A stretch of 64,000 nucleotides of DNA from Flavobacterium sp. 9 (GTDB taxonomy: Bacteria; Bacteroidota; Bacteroidia; Flavobacteriales; Flavobacteriaceae). A program made the translations under genes and the position numbers. This document shows, one piece after another, positions 36,728 to 44,823 of this stretch (position 1 is the first letter of the stretch; the number at the start of each line of letters is the position of its first letter). The stretch covers positions 1,240,001 through 1,304,000 of the forward strand of contig NZ_PEEU01000001.1 in assembly GCF_002754195.1 (NCBI RefSeq), read 5' to 3'. The notes beneath the pieces were generated by a model. The model made no database searches. It saw only the letters and a program-made list of their open reading frames with translations, and was not told the origin of the DNA.

Positions 36728-38044
36728 TTAATTCCCAAGCTTTAATGCCAGTTTCTTTTTCATTTCGCTAAGTTCCTTCTCCATCCGCTCGATTGTTTGT
36801 AAATTTAAATCACATGAAACATTTTCCTTAGCCGCAAGTCTTTTCGTTAATCCCTGCATCTCACGGCCGATTGCTGCTTGTTCGGTTATAGCATACTCCT
36901 CAGTCTGTTTAACAGATGAATGGCCTAGCATTTCTTTTACAACATGTATAGGTACATCATTACCTAGAGTTACAGTACTTCCAAAAGTCCTTCTTGCTTT
37001 ATGTGTATTTAAAATTACATCTAATCCACATACTTCAGCAATTTCTTTTAGATATTCATTCATTTTCTGGTTTGAGATGACAGGCAGGACAGATCTTCTC
37101 TCTAAACACAGTGGATGTTCTTTGTGTTTATCCATTATTTCAAGAGCTTTTGGCAATAAGGGTATGTTAGTTGCTAATCCAGTTTTTTGACGCTCTGACA
37201 TAATCCATTTCTCACCATTCAGACCAATTTTTATATTACTTATCTTTAATTGCAAAACATCAACATAGGCAAGACCTGTATAACATTGAAAAACAAATAT
37301 ATCCCTCACATTATTAAGTCTTTCTGTCAAAAAATTATGATTTTCAATTGTGTAAAGTTCATGTGCCGTTAACGGTTTTTTATTTGTTTTCGTTTTCCTG
37401 CCTTTAAATGTTCTAAAAGGATCCTTTGTTATAATTTCCTTGTCAATAGCTCTCATCACAATTTTCTTTAATTGAGAGATGTATTTAAGAGTTGTATTGT
37501 TATTACAGTTTTTGACCGTTTTGAGATAAAATTCATAATCCTTTACAAATTCATAATTAAGGTCTTTAAACTCCATATCCTTTAAACGATATTTAAAGAA
37601 TATAAATTCCCTGGCATGTTTTATAGCAACTTCAAATCGTTTATAAGTTCCTATTGCATATTCTTTTTTATCCACAAGAGCAAGCACCTCATAATTATGA
37701 AGTTCAAATTCTTCAAGCACCTTTGTCTTAGGAACATTCTTGCCCAAAATAAAATTTATTATTTTTTCAGAACTAATTGACTGTTGAGAGTAGATCAAAT
37801 CATTTTTATACTGGTTGACTTGTCCTTCAAGTGTGTCAAGAAACGAATTAAGAATCTTAGCATCTTCTTTGTTTCCAATAGCACGTTCTTCTTTTTGGCT
37901 CCACCTGTTCATTTCCCAGATTCTCTTAATAGAGGTTTCTTTTGGAATACCGTCAACTGTAATTCTAAGATACACAGACCTAACACTTCCTTTATTCCTT
38001 GGTACTTTCAAAAAAAAAATTAATCCAAAACTGCTTTCTAACAT
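36728..38044 (-). CDS. Tyrosine recombinase/integrase (Bacteroidetes type)
   Basis: A 438-aa integrase: an N-terminal arm-binding domain (about 1-85, VYLRITVDGIPKETSIKR), a SAM-like core-binding domain (about 110-210), and a catalytic domain (about 220-405) with HxxR in NTHKARRTF, GH in MLGHSSVKQTEEYA and the nucleophile Tyr of EEY. The position normally held by the first catalytic Arg (TGLRxxD) reads TGLAYVD, an Arg loss also known in some Bacteroides integrases. The gene points away from the tRNA-Arg at 38315, whose 3' end faces it 271 bp away. This is the usual place of an integrase in an integrated element. No conjugation genes are in the window. Confidence 0.9.
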   Translation of the reverse strand: MLESSFGLIFFLKVPRNKGSVRSVYLRITVDGIPKETSIKRIWEMNRWSQKEERAIGNKEDAKILNSFLDTLEGQVNQYKNDLIYSQQSISSEKIINFILGKNVPKTKVLEEFELHNYEVLALVDKKEYAIGTYKRFEVAIKHAREFIFFKYRLKDMEFKDLNYEFVKDYEFYLKTVKNCNNNTTLKYISQLKKIVMRAIDKEIITKDPFRTFKGRKTKTNKKPLTAHELYTIENHNFLTERLNNVRDIFVFQCYTGLAYVDVLQLKISNIKIGLNGEKWIMSERQKTGLATNIPLLPKALEIMDKHKEHPLCLERRSVLPVISNQKMNEYLKEIAEVCGLDVILNTHKARRTFGSTVTLGNDVPIHVVKEMLGHSSVKQTEEYAITEQAAIGREMQGLTKRLAAKENVSCDLNLQTIERMEKELSEMKKKLALKLGN

Positions 38045-38144
38045 AATTCAAAATTTAAGTGAGTAAATATCGAATTTTAACACCCATAAATCAAGTCGTT
38101 AACGCCTTTTACATGTTGAATTTAAGATACTTAAGCCGAAATTT

Positions 38145-38177
38145 GTGGCGCACTTTCACAAATTTAAAATGCGCCAC
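38145..38177. promoter_or_regulatory. Inverted repeat between integrase and tRNA-Arg
   Basis: 8-bp arms GTGGCGCA and TGCGCCAC separated by 17 bp, followed by a further GTGCCAC half-site. It lies between the integrase start and the tRNA 3' end, so recombinase arm binding or integrase regulation is plausible. Confidence 0.4.
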
Positions 38178-38238
38178 GAATGTGCCACAGAAACTTTGGG
38201 TATTTTTGCAAATTTTGGTGGTATTGAGCAAAAATAAA

Positions 38239-38269
38239 AAACCCTGCAAATTCAAAATTTGCAGGGTTT
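38239..38269 (-). terminator. Terminator of first tRNA-Arg
   Basis: Perfect 14-bp inverted repeat (AACCCTGCAAATT within the arms), 3-base loop, T-rich on the minus-strand 3' side. It lies 3' of the tRNA-Arg at 38315. Confidence 0.8.
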
Positions 38270-38314
38270 ATAAGGGTTTAGAACATTTAATGATTAAATT
38301 TCTAAATCTAAAAG

Positions 38315-38388
<74 letters not shown>

Positions 38389-38400
38389 ATTTATTTTAAA

Positions 38401-38463
38401 ACTTAACCTTCTGACCGTCCCAATTGAAAATCGGGATGCTCTATCCAGCTGAGCTATGCGTCC
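38401..38463 (-). pseudogene. 5'-half tRNA-Arg fused to palindrome
   Basis: On the minus strand the sequence is a perfect tRNA-Arg 5' half (GGACGCATAGCTCAGCTGGA and on to GAGCA), then TCCCGATTTTCAATTGGGA instead of the anticodon arm, then a decayed remainder (GGTCAGAAGGTTAAG). No T-arm or 3' acceptor can form. It sits between the two intact tRNA-Arg genes. Confidence 0.8.
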
Positions 38464-38536
38464 TTATTATTTTTAAACTTTATACAAAGTTAGAATTCTA
38501 TCTAACTAAACTCTTTGACCATGCGAATTAAAACAA

Positions 38537-38562
38537 AAAAGCCACTCGTTTGAATGGCTTTT
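38537..38562 (-). terminator. Terminator of second tRNA-Arg
   Basis: Arms AAAAGCCA and TGGCTTTT directly 3' of the second tRNA-Arg. A related hairpin follows the decayed copy at 779-846. Confidence 0.6.
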
Positions 38563-38566
38563 GATG

Positions 38567-38640
<74 letters not shown>

Positions 38641-38672
38641 ATTTGTTTTAAAACTTTATGGCAAAGTTTTTG

Positions 38673-38747
38673 TCGGGGTGGCAGGATTCGAACCTGCGGC
38701 CTCCTGCTCCCAAAGCAGGCGCGATAACCGGGCTACGCTACACCCCG
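38673..38747 (-). tRNA. tRNA-Pro(TGG)
   Basis: 75 nt: acceptor CGGGGTG paired with CACCCCG, anticodon stem CCTGC/GCAGG with loop TTTGGGA (anticodon TGG), T-arm with GGTTCGAATCC. CCA is not encoded. Confidence 0.97.
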
Positions 38748-38776
38748 AGCTTTAGCTATAGATTCGTATCTGTGCT

Positions 38777-38825
38777 CTTCCCGATTTTAATCGGGACACG
38801 ATAACCGGGCTACACTATACCCCGA
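38777..38825 (-). pseudogene. 5'-half tRNA-Pro fused to palindrome
   Basis: On the minus strand: CGGGGTATAGTGTAGCCCGG and on to TTATCGTG (tRNA-Pro 5' half with a few changes), then TCCCGATTAAAATCGGGA where the anticodon arm should be. The 3' half is absent. It has the same architecture as the Arg element at 38401-38463 but is built on a different tRNA. Confidence 0.75.
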
Positions 38826-38831
38826 AAATTC

Positions 38832-38872
38832 TATCTGTGCTTTTGACACGATAATCGAATTTCTTCAATACC
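38832..38872 (-). pseudogene. Second, more decayed tRNA-Pro 5'-half copy
   Basis: Starts with the same TATCTGTGCT word (plus strand) as the copy at 38767 and keeps GACACGATAA and CCC, so the two are a tandem duplication. The palindrome is deleted in this copy. Confidence 0.5.
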
Positions 38873-38891
38873 CAATAAGCAAATTATTATG

Positions 38892-38975
38892 CGGAGAGAC
38901 AGGGACTCGAACCCTGGCGACGATTACTCGTCGACAGATTAGCAATCTGCTCCATTACCGCTCTGGCACCTCTCC
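38892..38975 (-). tRNA. tRNA-Ser(GCT)
   Basis: 84 nt with acceptor GGAGAGG/TCTCTCC, anticodon loop TTGCTAA (GCT), a long variable arm (GTCGACGAGTAATCGTCGC region) and T-arm GGTTCGAGTCC. Confidence 0.95.
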
Positions 38976-39158
38976 AAGCTCAAGAAACGTGTTCTGTTTT
39001 GCGGTTGCAAATGTAAGACAACATTCCATATCTCACAACTATTTCAGCGCTTTTTTTTCACTTTTTTCAATCTTTTTTTTAAACCACTTAACAATCAAAC
39101 AAATAGAATTAACAAAAATTTGATATTAAATTTAAAATCCAATCGAATTGCCCCAAAA

Positions 39159-39189
39159 TTTGAATTTATTCAAATAAAGAGTAAATTTG
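39159..39189 (+). promoter_or_regulatory. Consensus Bacteroidota promoter of thiolase gene
   Basis: TTTG at 39159-39162, exactly 19 bp, then TAAATTTG at 39182-39189. This is a full match to the -33/-7 consensus for the housekeeping sigma factor, 25 bp before the ATG. Confidence 0.85.
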
Positions 39190-39214
39190 CTTGATTAACT
39201 AATATTAACAGAAA

Positions 39215-40393
39215 ATGAACAAAAGAGTTGTTATCGTTTCTGCCGTTAGAACACCTATCGGAAGTTTCATGGGAGGTTTATCTACCGTACCCGCACCAAA
39301 ATTAGGTGCTGCCGCTATAAAAGGAGCACTACAAAAAATTAACCTTGACCCAAAATTAGTTGATGAAGTATTCATGGGGAATGTGGTTCAAGCCGGAGTT
39401 GGACAAGCTCCAGCACGTCAGGCTGCACTTTTCGCCGGTCTATCTAATGAGGTTGCTGCAACAACAGTAAACAAAGTTTGCGCTTCAGGAATGAAAGCTG
39501 TTATGTTTGCTGCACAGGCAATCGCTTGTGGCGATGCTGAGATTGTAGTGGCTGGAGGAATGGAAAACATGAGTTTGATTCCGCACTACGTACAAATGCG
39601 TAACGGAAACAAATTTGGTCCTGCAACAATGCTTGACGGAATGCAAAAAGATGGTTTGACAGATGCTTACGATAACAACGCAATGGGAGTTTGCGCTGAC
39701 TTATGTGCAACTGAATACAACATTAGCCGTGAAGAACAAGACAATTTTGCTATTCAATCTTACGAAAGAAGTGCAAAAGCTTGGGATGCAGGAAAATTCG
39801 ACAACGAAATTGTTCCTGTAGAAGTTCCGCAGAGACGTGGCGAACCAGTTATTGTTTCTAAAGACGAGGAATACACTAATGTCAAATTAGACAAAATCCC
39901 TTCTTTAAGCGCTGTTTTTACAAAAGACGGAACCGTTACAGCCGCAAACGCATCAACAATCAATGATGGAGCTGCAGCTTTGGTTTTAATGTCTGAAGAA
40001 AAAGCAATCGCATTAGGATTAAAACCTCTAGCCTACATAAAAGGTTATGCAGATGCTGCTCAAGAACCAAAATGGTTTACTACGAGTCCTGCAAAAGCAT
40101 TACCAAAAGCTTTAGACAAAGCCGGAATTGCAATTGGCGATGTTGATTATTTCGAATTCAACGAAGCATTTGCCGTTGTTGGATTAGCCAATTCAAAAAT
40201 CCTTGGTCTTGATAACGATAAAGTAAACGTAAATGGTGGTGCAGTTTCTTTAGGACATCCTCTTGGATGTTCAGGAGCAAGAATCATTGTAACTTTACTT
40301 AATGTTTTAGAACAAAACAATGCTAAAACCGGAGCTGCTGCAATTTGCAATGGTGGTGGTGGAGCATCAGCAATTGTTATCGAAAGAGCTTAA
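39215..40393 (+). CDS. Acetyl-CoA acetyltransferase (thiolase)
   Basis: A 392-aa thiolase II. It condenses two acetyl-CoA to acetoacetyl-CoA or does the reverse cleavage, linking to ketone-body, butyrate or isoprenoid metabolism. Catalytic residues sit at the classical positions: C89 (NKVCASGMK), H348 (VSLGHPLG) and C378 (ICNGGGG). Also present are GGMENMS and the NEAFA motif. Full length with a perfect promoter upstream and its own terminator, so it is a single-gene unit. The sequence alone does not separate a biosynthetic from a degradative role. Confidence 0.95.
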   Translation: MNKRVVIVSAVRTPIGSFMGGLSTVPAPKLGAAAIKGALQKINLDPKLVDEVFMGNVVQAGVGQAPARQAALFAGLSNEVAATTVNKVCASGMKAVMFAAQAIACGDAEIVVAGGMENMSLIPHYVQMRNGNKFGPATMLDGMQKDGLTDAYDNNAMGVCADLCATEYNISREEQDNFAIQSYERSAKAWDAGKFDNEIVPVEVPQRRGEPVIVSKDEEYTNVKLDKIPSLSAVFTKDGTVTAANASTINDGAAALVLMSEEKAIALGLKPLAYIKGYADAAQEPKWFTTSPAKALPKALDKAGIAIGDVDYFEFNEAFAVVGLANSKILGLDNDKVNVNGGAVSLGHPLGCSGARIIVTLLNVLEQNNAKTGAAAICNGGGGASAIVIERA

Positions 40394-40403
40394 ACAATAT
40401 ATG

Positions 40404-40436
40404 TTAGGAGTTATTTTTAAACGAAATAACTCCTAA
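40404..40436 (+). terminator. Terminator of thiolase gene
   Basis: Perfect 13-bp inverted repeat (TTAGGAGTTATTT) followed by a T run. Confidence 0.85.
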
Positions 40437-40462
40437 TTTTTTCAACTAATAAATTACCCTAA

Positions 40463-41224
40463 ATGTTCGGAATTTGCAATCTAGCCATAGTACCCGTTCG
40501 ATCTGAGCCAAGTGACAGAAGTGAAATCGTTACACAACTTTTGTTTGGTGAACACATCGAGATTTTAGAACGCCAAAATCAATGGGCCCGAATAAAAATA
40601 CAATTCGATGACTACGAAGGTTGGGTAGATTCTAAACAATATCAAATTATCTCAGAAGCAAATTACAAGCAATTGAGCAATGACGCCATTATTCTTAATG
40701 CCGATTTGATTGATTATATCAGTGCGCCTGAAAATTTATTATTACCGATTCCGCTTGGTGCATCTTTATCATTTTTGAATAATAGCGAAATCAACACTGC
40801 AAACTTTGATTTCGAAGGCACAAAAACAAGTGGCATAAAACCTAAAAGCGCAATAGTAAATACCGCTTTTATGTATTTGAACGCACCTTATCTTTGGGGC
40901 GGAAAAACACCTTTTGGAATTGATTGTTCGGGTTTAACCCAAATGGTTTACAAACTAAACGGATACAAAATTCACCGTGACGCTTCACAACAAGCCCTTG
41001 AAGGCGAACCTTTAAGCTTTATTGAAGAAAGCGAAGCAGGAGATTTAGCCTTTTTTGACAATGCCGAAGGAAACATCATTCACGTAGGTATTATAATGGA
41101 CAATAACTACATCATTCACGCAAGTGGAAAAGTACGCATTGACCGTTTAGACCATTTAGGAATCTATAATCCGGAACTCAACAAACACACCCATAATTTG
41201 CGCGTAATCAAGAAGATTATTTAA
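40463..41224 (+). CDS. SH3 plus NlpC/P60 cysteine peptidase
   Basis: A 253-aa peptidoglycan endopeptidase of the C40 family. An N-terminal bacterial SH3 domain (about 5-65, VPVRSEPSDRSEIVTQLLFG) and a second SH3-like segment (about 75-120) precede the NlpC/P60 domain (about 125-253) with catalytic C155 (GIDCSGLTQ), H207 (IIHVGIIM) and polar H219 (IIHASG). It would cut the gamma-D-Glu-diamino-acid bond. No signal peptide is visible from this start, and no better upstream ATG exists because the thiolase terminator is only 26 bp away. It may act on recycled muropeptides in the cytoplasm, as is known for related Bacteroides enzymes. Confidence 0.88.
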   Translation: MFGICNLAIVPVRSEPSDRSEIVTQLLFGEHIEILERQNQWARIKIQFDDYEGWVDSKQYQIISEANYKQLSNDAIILNADLIDYISAPENLLLPIPLGASLSFLNNSEINTANFDFEGTKTSGIKPKSAIVNTAFMYLNAPYLWGGKTPFGIDCSGLTQMVYKLNGYKIHRDASQQALEGEPLSFIEESEAGDLAFFDNAEGNIIHVGIIMDNNYIIHASGKVRIDRLDHLGIYNPELNKHTHNLRVIKKII

Positions 41225-41302
41225 TTCTTTTTCTAAGATTTTAAAAAATATTACGCTTGGCTTTGTTAATTTTTAAATAAACTATTTAACTAGACAGCAA
41301 AA

Positions 41303-41322
41303 TTGTTGTACATTTACAACAA
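41303..41322. promoter_or_regulatory. Operator-like palindrome before RES-Xre operon
   Basis: 8-bp arms TTGTTGTA and TACAACAA around CATT, ending 12 bp before the antitoxin ATG. A further half-site GTTGTA follows at 41328-41333. Type II antitoxins of this class usually repress their own operon, so this is the probable operator. Confidence 0.6.
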
Positions 41323-41334
41323 ATCAGTTGTATC

Positions 41335-41835
41335 ATGGCAAAAATAGCACCAAAAACAAAACCTTTTGACACTCAAAGAAGCATTGATAATGCCTCTGGA
41401 AAAGTCATATCTATCAGAAAGTCTACACTTTATTCTGGCGGAAAGGAATACAGTTGGAGTAATAAATTGGAGCGCGTAGGAGTTATCAGATCTGGTATTC
41501 CTTACGATTCAATCGAAGAAATTAGCCGACGATTGAACAATCCTGTAAAATCAGTTTTAGCCATTGTAGGTATTCCTCAAACTACTTACAACAAGAAAAA
41601 AAGCGAACATTTATTACTAGATAGCCGAGATAGCGAACTTGTAATTCTCATAAACGAATTAATAGATTATGGTTTAGAGGTTTTTAACCATGAAGAAGAA
41701 AAATTTCAGAGATGGCTAAAAAAACCAAACCTTTCTATTGGCGGAAGCACGCCTGAGAATATGCTCGATACGATGACAGGAATCAATGAGGTAAAATTTA
41801 GCCTTAACAGATTAGAATTCGGAAATCTGGCGTAA
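41335..41835 (+). CDS. Xre/MbcA/ParS-type antitoxin of RES toxin
   Basis: A 166-aa protein. The N-terminal half (about 35-105) is an Xre-like helical DNA-binding domain (SIEEISRRLNNPVKSVLAIVG). The C-terminal 55 residues are the toxin-binding domain (DUF2384), with LINELIDYGLEVFNHEEEKF, then WLKKPNLSIGG and PENMLDTMTGINEV. The antitoxin stop overlaps the toxin start by one base (TAATG), which allows coupled translation. It should neutralise the RES protein by blocking its active site and repress the operon through the palindrome upstream. Confidence 0.92.
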   Translation: MAKIAPKTKPFDTQRSIDNASGKVISIRKSTLYSGGKEYSWSNKLERVGVIRSGIPYDSIEEISRRLNNPVKSVLAIVGIPQTTYNKKKSEHLLLDSRDSELVILINELIDYGLEVFNHEEEKFQRWLKKPNLSIGGSTPENMLDTMTGINEVKFSLNRLEFGNLA

Positions 41836-42302
41836 TGATAGTATTTAGAATCGAAAGAGAAAAATACCTCACCACTACCCTAACCGGAATTGGAGCTTCA
41901 ATGACCGAAGGTTATCGCTGGAATAGTCTGAACACGCGAATAGTTTATACAGCTGACAGCAGAGCTTTGGCTACACTTGAAGTTTCTGTACATTTAGATC
42001 TTAGCGAAGACTTACCTTCTGATCGTTTTTATGTAGAAATTGAAATTCCGGACGATGTCTTAATTCAGGAAGTGAACATAAAAGACCTACCGGATATTTG
42101 GAATTCAAAACCACCATCTTTAATAACCCAAACGATTGGTGATGATTTTGTATATTATAACGAAACCGCAATACTAAAAGTTCCAAGTAGCATTGTACCT
42201 CAGGAATTTAATTATCTGATCAATCCAAATCATGAAGATGCTTCAAGAATTAAAGTTTTAAGCACCAAAAGGATGATTTTTGATTCCAGATTTAAACACT
42301 AA
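41835..42302 (+). CDS. RES-domain NAD-degrading toxin
   Basis: A 155-aa RES protein. Known members consume NAD+ by phosphorolysis or hydrolysis and stop growth. Conserved residues are visible: R (FRIEREKY), GYRWNS (Arg of the RES motif), the Y/T-A-D-S-RALATLE segment with the conserved Ser and Glu, and the late N-x-L-x-N segment (NYLINPN). Full family length with no disruption. It lies close to the tRNA array and between core-like genes. Confidence 0.92.
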   Translation: MIVFRIEREKYLTTTLTGIGASMTEGYRWNSLNTRIVYTADSRALATLEVSVHLDLSEDLPSDRFYVEIEIPDDVLIQEVNIKDLPDIWNSKPPSLITQTIGDDFVYYNETAILKVPSSIVPQEFNYLINPNHEDASRIKVLSTKRMIFDSRFKH

Positions 42303-42410
42303 TTGCACTAATTTACACAGATTTTTTTGCCACTGATTAAAGGATTAAAAAGGATTTTTAAATCTGTGAAATCTGTGGCAAAAAAAATCCACATCATCCG
42401 CGTGCAATTA
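42300..42410. repeat. Nested inverted-repeat element
   Basis: Outer arms TAATTGCAC (42300-42308) and GTGCAATTA (42402-42410); inner arms GATTTTTTTGCCAC (42320-42333) and its complement near 42375-42389. It fills the whole gap between the toxin and the AraC gene and probably forms a cruciform or bidirectional terminator. Confidence 0.65.
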
Positions 42411-43256
42411 TCATGCACTAATTCTTATTACTTTCCTAAACTCAGATGGACTATTCCCTCTTTGTTTCTTAAAGAATTTATTAAAGTGACTTTCATCCGT
42501 AAAACCAAATTCATACGCAATTTCGTTAATACGTTTATCACTAAACTGCAAGCGATGTTCGATCAGTTTTGTTTTGTAATTACTGATATATTGCTGCATC
42601 GTTTCATTAGCATGTTTCTTGAAATAACGTCCTAAATACGTATTCGAGATTCCGAAATAATCACTGATAGATTCCGCTTTAATTCTTTCAGGATAATAAA
42701 TATTGTTCTGAATATATTGCAAAATATCCATCGCTTTGGCTTCACAACCAATGTTTACCTGTTCAGGTAAATACTTGGCAATATTTCTGGCAACCACAAT
42801 AATCAAAGTATTCACCAATTGCTGAATCAATTCTTTATTATAAACATCTTTATCCTGATGTTCGCGAATAATTGCTTCAACCATAACTTTTACCAGACAT
42901 TTATCAGCATGATTTTTCAAAATACAACCTGGCTGATGATTTGCATTTTGCAGAATATATTCTAAACGCTGAATATTCTCATTCTGCAAACTCGAATTCT
43001 TCAAATAAATATCATTAAACCTCAAAAAGAAAAACTCCGTTTTGGTCTCAATTGTAAAATTATGACAATCCTCAGGCGTCAATAAAAACAAATGTCCCGC
43101 ATCATATTCAAAAATATTTTTGTTGATACATTGCCTTCCCGTTCCGCCTAAAATATAAACCAATTCAAAGAAATTATGACGATCACCAACATCCGGATAT
43201 TCGTCCAGCGTTTCGAAAGAAACCGTAAAAGGCTCGTATAAATTTTCTTTTTTCAT
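42411..43256 (-). CDS. AraC-family regulator with cupin-like sensor domain
   Basis: I start at 43256 (MKKENLYEPFTVSFETLDEY, 281 aa). The frame is open 93 bp further, but that part overlaps promoter sequence and looks non-coding. N-terminal AraC-binding cupin (about 15-100, RHNFFELVYILGGTG, AGHLFLLTPEDCH); C-terminal double HTH (about 180-278, AESISDYFGISNTYLGRYFK and INEIAYEFGFTDESHFNKFF, ending GNSPSEFRK). It is divergent from the aldo/keto reductase, 118 bp apart, and most likely controls that gene and perhaps the redox genes beyond. Confidence 0.9.
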   Translation of the reverse strand: MKKENLYEPFTVSFETLDEYPDVGDRHNFFELVYILGGTGRQCINKNIFEYDAGHLFLLTPEDCHNFTIETKTEFFFLRFNDIYLKNSSLQNENIQRLEYILQNANHQPGCILKNHADKCLVKVMVEAIIREHQDKDVYNKELIQQLVNTLIIVVARNIAKYLPEQVNIGCEAKAMDILQYIQNNIYYPERIKAESISDYFGISNTYLGRYFKKHANETMQQYISNYKTKLIEHRLQFSDKRINEIAYEFGFTDESHFNKFFKKQRGNSPSEFRKVIRISA

Positions 43257-43333
43257 AATGCACTTTATTAATTCGGCTACAAATTTACATAAAAAAGACA
43301 AATATATACAACTTAAAAGTCTTAAAAATGGTA

Positions 43334-43341
43334 TAATTTTG
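43334..43341 (+). promoter_or_regulatory. -7 box of aldo/keto reductase
   Basis: TAATTTTG fits TAnnTTTG, 33 bp before the ATG. No TTTG 19 bp upstream, which fits activation by the divergent AraC protein. Confidence 0.45.
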
Positions 43342-43374
43342 CCAAACAATTTTTAAGCATTAAAACATAAGATT

Positions 43375-44361
43375 ATGGAATATAGAAAATTAGGCAATAC
43401 TGAACTTGAATTATCAACTATTACATACGGTGCATTTGCCATTGGCGGAAACATGTGGGGCGGAAACGAAAAGAAAGATTCAATCGACTCCATTCACGCA
43501 TCAATCGATCACGGCGTAACCACAATCGACACCGCTCCATTCTACGGATTTGGATTAAGCGAAGAAATGATTGGCGAAGCTTTAAAATCAAAAGATCGTT
43601 CAAAAGTTCAATTATTAACCAAATTTGGTTTAGTTTGGGACGGAAGCAATCAAGGCAAAGGAGAATTCTTTTTTGATGCCGAAGACAACGGAAAAAAAAT
43701 CCCGGTATACAAATACGCATCAAAAAGCAATATCATTAAAGAAGTCGAAGAAAGCTTAAAACGCCTTCAAACAGATTATATCGACCTATTACAAATTCAC
43801 TGGCCAGACGCTACAACTCCAATTCACGAAACAATGGAAGCGCTTGAGACCTTGATTCAGCAAGGAAAAATCAAAGCAGCCGGAGTTAGCAATTATAGTA
43901 TCGAACAAATTAAAGAAGCACAAAAAACAATACAATTAGCCTCAAATCAAGTTCCTTTTAGCATGTTAAATCAGGCAATTCAAACTGATTTAGTTCCGCT
44001 TACAATTGCAGAAAACATTGGAATCATTGCTTACAGCCCAATGGAAAGAGGTTTATTAACCGGAAAATATTTCACCGACAGTAAACTAAAAGACAACGAT
44101 CACAGAAACGGATATTTCGGTCAGTTTGATCTTCAAAAAGTAAAAACTTTAGTCGAAGAATTAAGTTCATTAGCAAACGCAAAACACATTTCGATTTCAC
44201 AATTAGTATTGCGTTGGACAACTTTACAAAAAGGAATCACCATAGTTTTAGCCGGAGCAAGAAACGCAGAACAAGCAATTTCAAACGCAAAAACATTAGA
44301 TTTTGATTTATCTGTTTCTGAATTAGATTTCATTAATCAGGCAATTTCAAAATTAAAATAA
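43375..44361 (+). CDS. Aldo/keto reductase
   Basis: A 328-aa NADPH-dependent aldo/keto reductase. The TIM-barrel signatures are GVTTIDTAPFYGFGLSEEMIGEAL (Asp and Tyr of the tetrad near 52-57), the Lys in KVQLLTKFG, the His in LLQIHWPD, and the C-terminal NADP-binding ITIVLAGARNAEQ. It should reduce aldehydes or ketones, and which ones cannot be read from sequence. Divergent from the AraC gene, which is probably its regulator. Confidence 0.93.
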   Translation: MEYRKLGNTELELSTITYGAFAIGGNMWGGNEKKDSIDSIHASIDHGVTTIDTAPFYGFGLSEEMIGEALKSKDRSKVQLLTKFGLVWDGSNQGKGEFFFDAEDNGKKIPVYKYASKSNIIKEVEESLKRLQTDYIDLLQIHWPDATTPIHETMEALETLIQQGKIKAAGVSNYSIEQIKEAQKTIQLASNQVPFSMLNQAIQTDLVPLTIAENIGIIAYSPMERGLLTGKYFTDSKLKDNDHRNGYFGQFDLQKVKTLVEELSSLANAKHISISQLVLRWTTLQKGITIVLAGARNAEQAISNAKTLDFDLSVSELDFINQAISKLK

Positions 44362-44363
44362 TA

Positions 44364-44654
44364 TTTAAACACATAGAAACATAGCTTTAGCAATCCAAAA
44401 AAGGCGTTTCACTTGCATTAACAAACATAGTTTACGCAATATTGTCATTTCGACGAAGGAGAAATCTCCACGAGAAACTCTACAAAGATTGGCAATTCAC
44501 TATGCGGAGCTACTTGCGAAGATTTACTTCGTCTGTTCGCTATCGCTCGGGTCTCCTTCGTCGAAATGACAAACTTTGAGAACTATGCGTTAGAAACTAG
44601 TTTCTTTCAATTCCCTTTTCAGAAAAGAAAAATCTATGTTTCTATGTGTTTAAA
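44364..44654. repeat. Nested inverted-repeat element with GTCATTTCGA core (copy A)
   Basis: Outer arms of 21 bp are perfectly complementary (44364-44384 and 44634-44654; contain ACACATAGAAACATAG). Inside, 44442-44572 begins TTGTCATTTCGACGAAGGAG and ends with the complement. Similar cores recur at 53273 and 55029, and the ACACATAGAAACATAG arm recurs at 59309. No coding potential. Confidence 0.8.
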
Positions 44655-44697
44655 AATTATGCTCAATAAATTAAAATAATAAAAATAATTTGGGTGT

Positions 44698-44718
44698 GAC
44701 CCGCAGAAAAAGCGGGTC
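44698..44718. repeat. GACCCGC/GCGGGTC hairpin
   Basis: 7-bp GC-rich arms with a 7-base A-rich loop, followed by GGGCTATTCGTTACAATC. The sequence looks like a REP-type intergenic repeat. Only one copy was found in this window. Confidence 0.4.
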
Positions 44719-44823
44719 GGGCTATTCGTTACAATCTTTTTAATAAATAGAAAAAATTTATAAAAAAGGATTTTCACTTCTATCCCTCACACAAACTCAC
44801 GAATACATAAGAACATTACAATT

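Noticed and set aside
43257..43349. N-terminal extension of the AraC regulator (31 codons)
   Set aside because: It overlaps the divergent promoter region with the -7 box at 43334 and is not typical of the family, so the ATG at 43256 is preferred.
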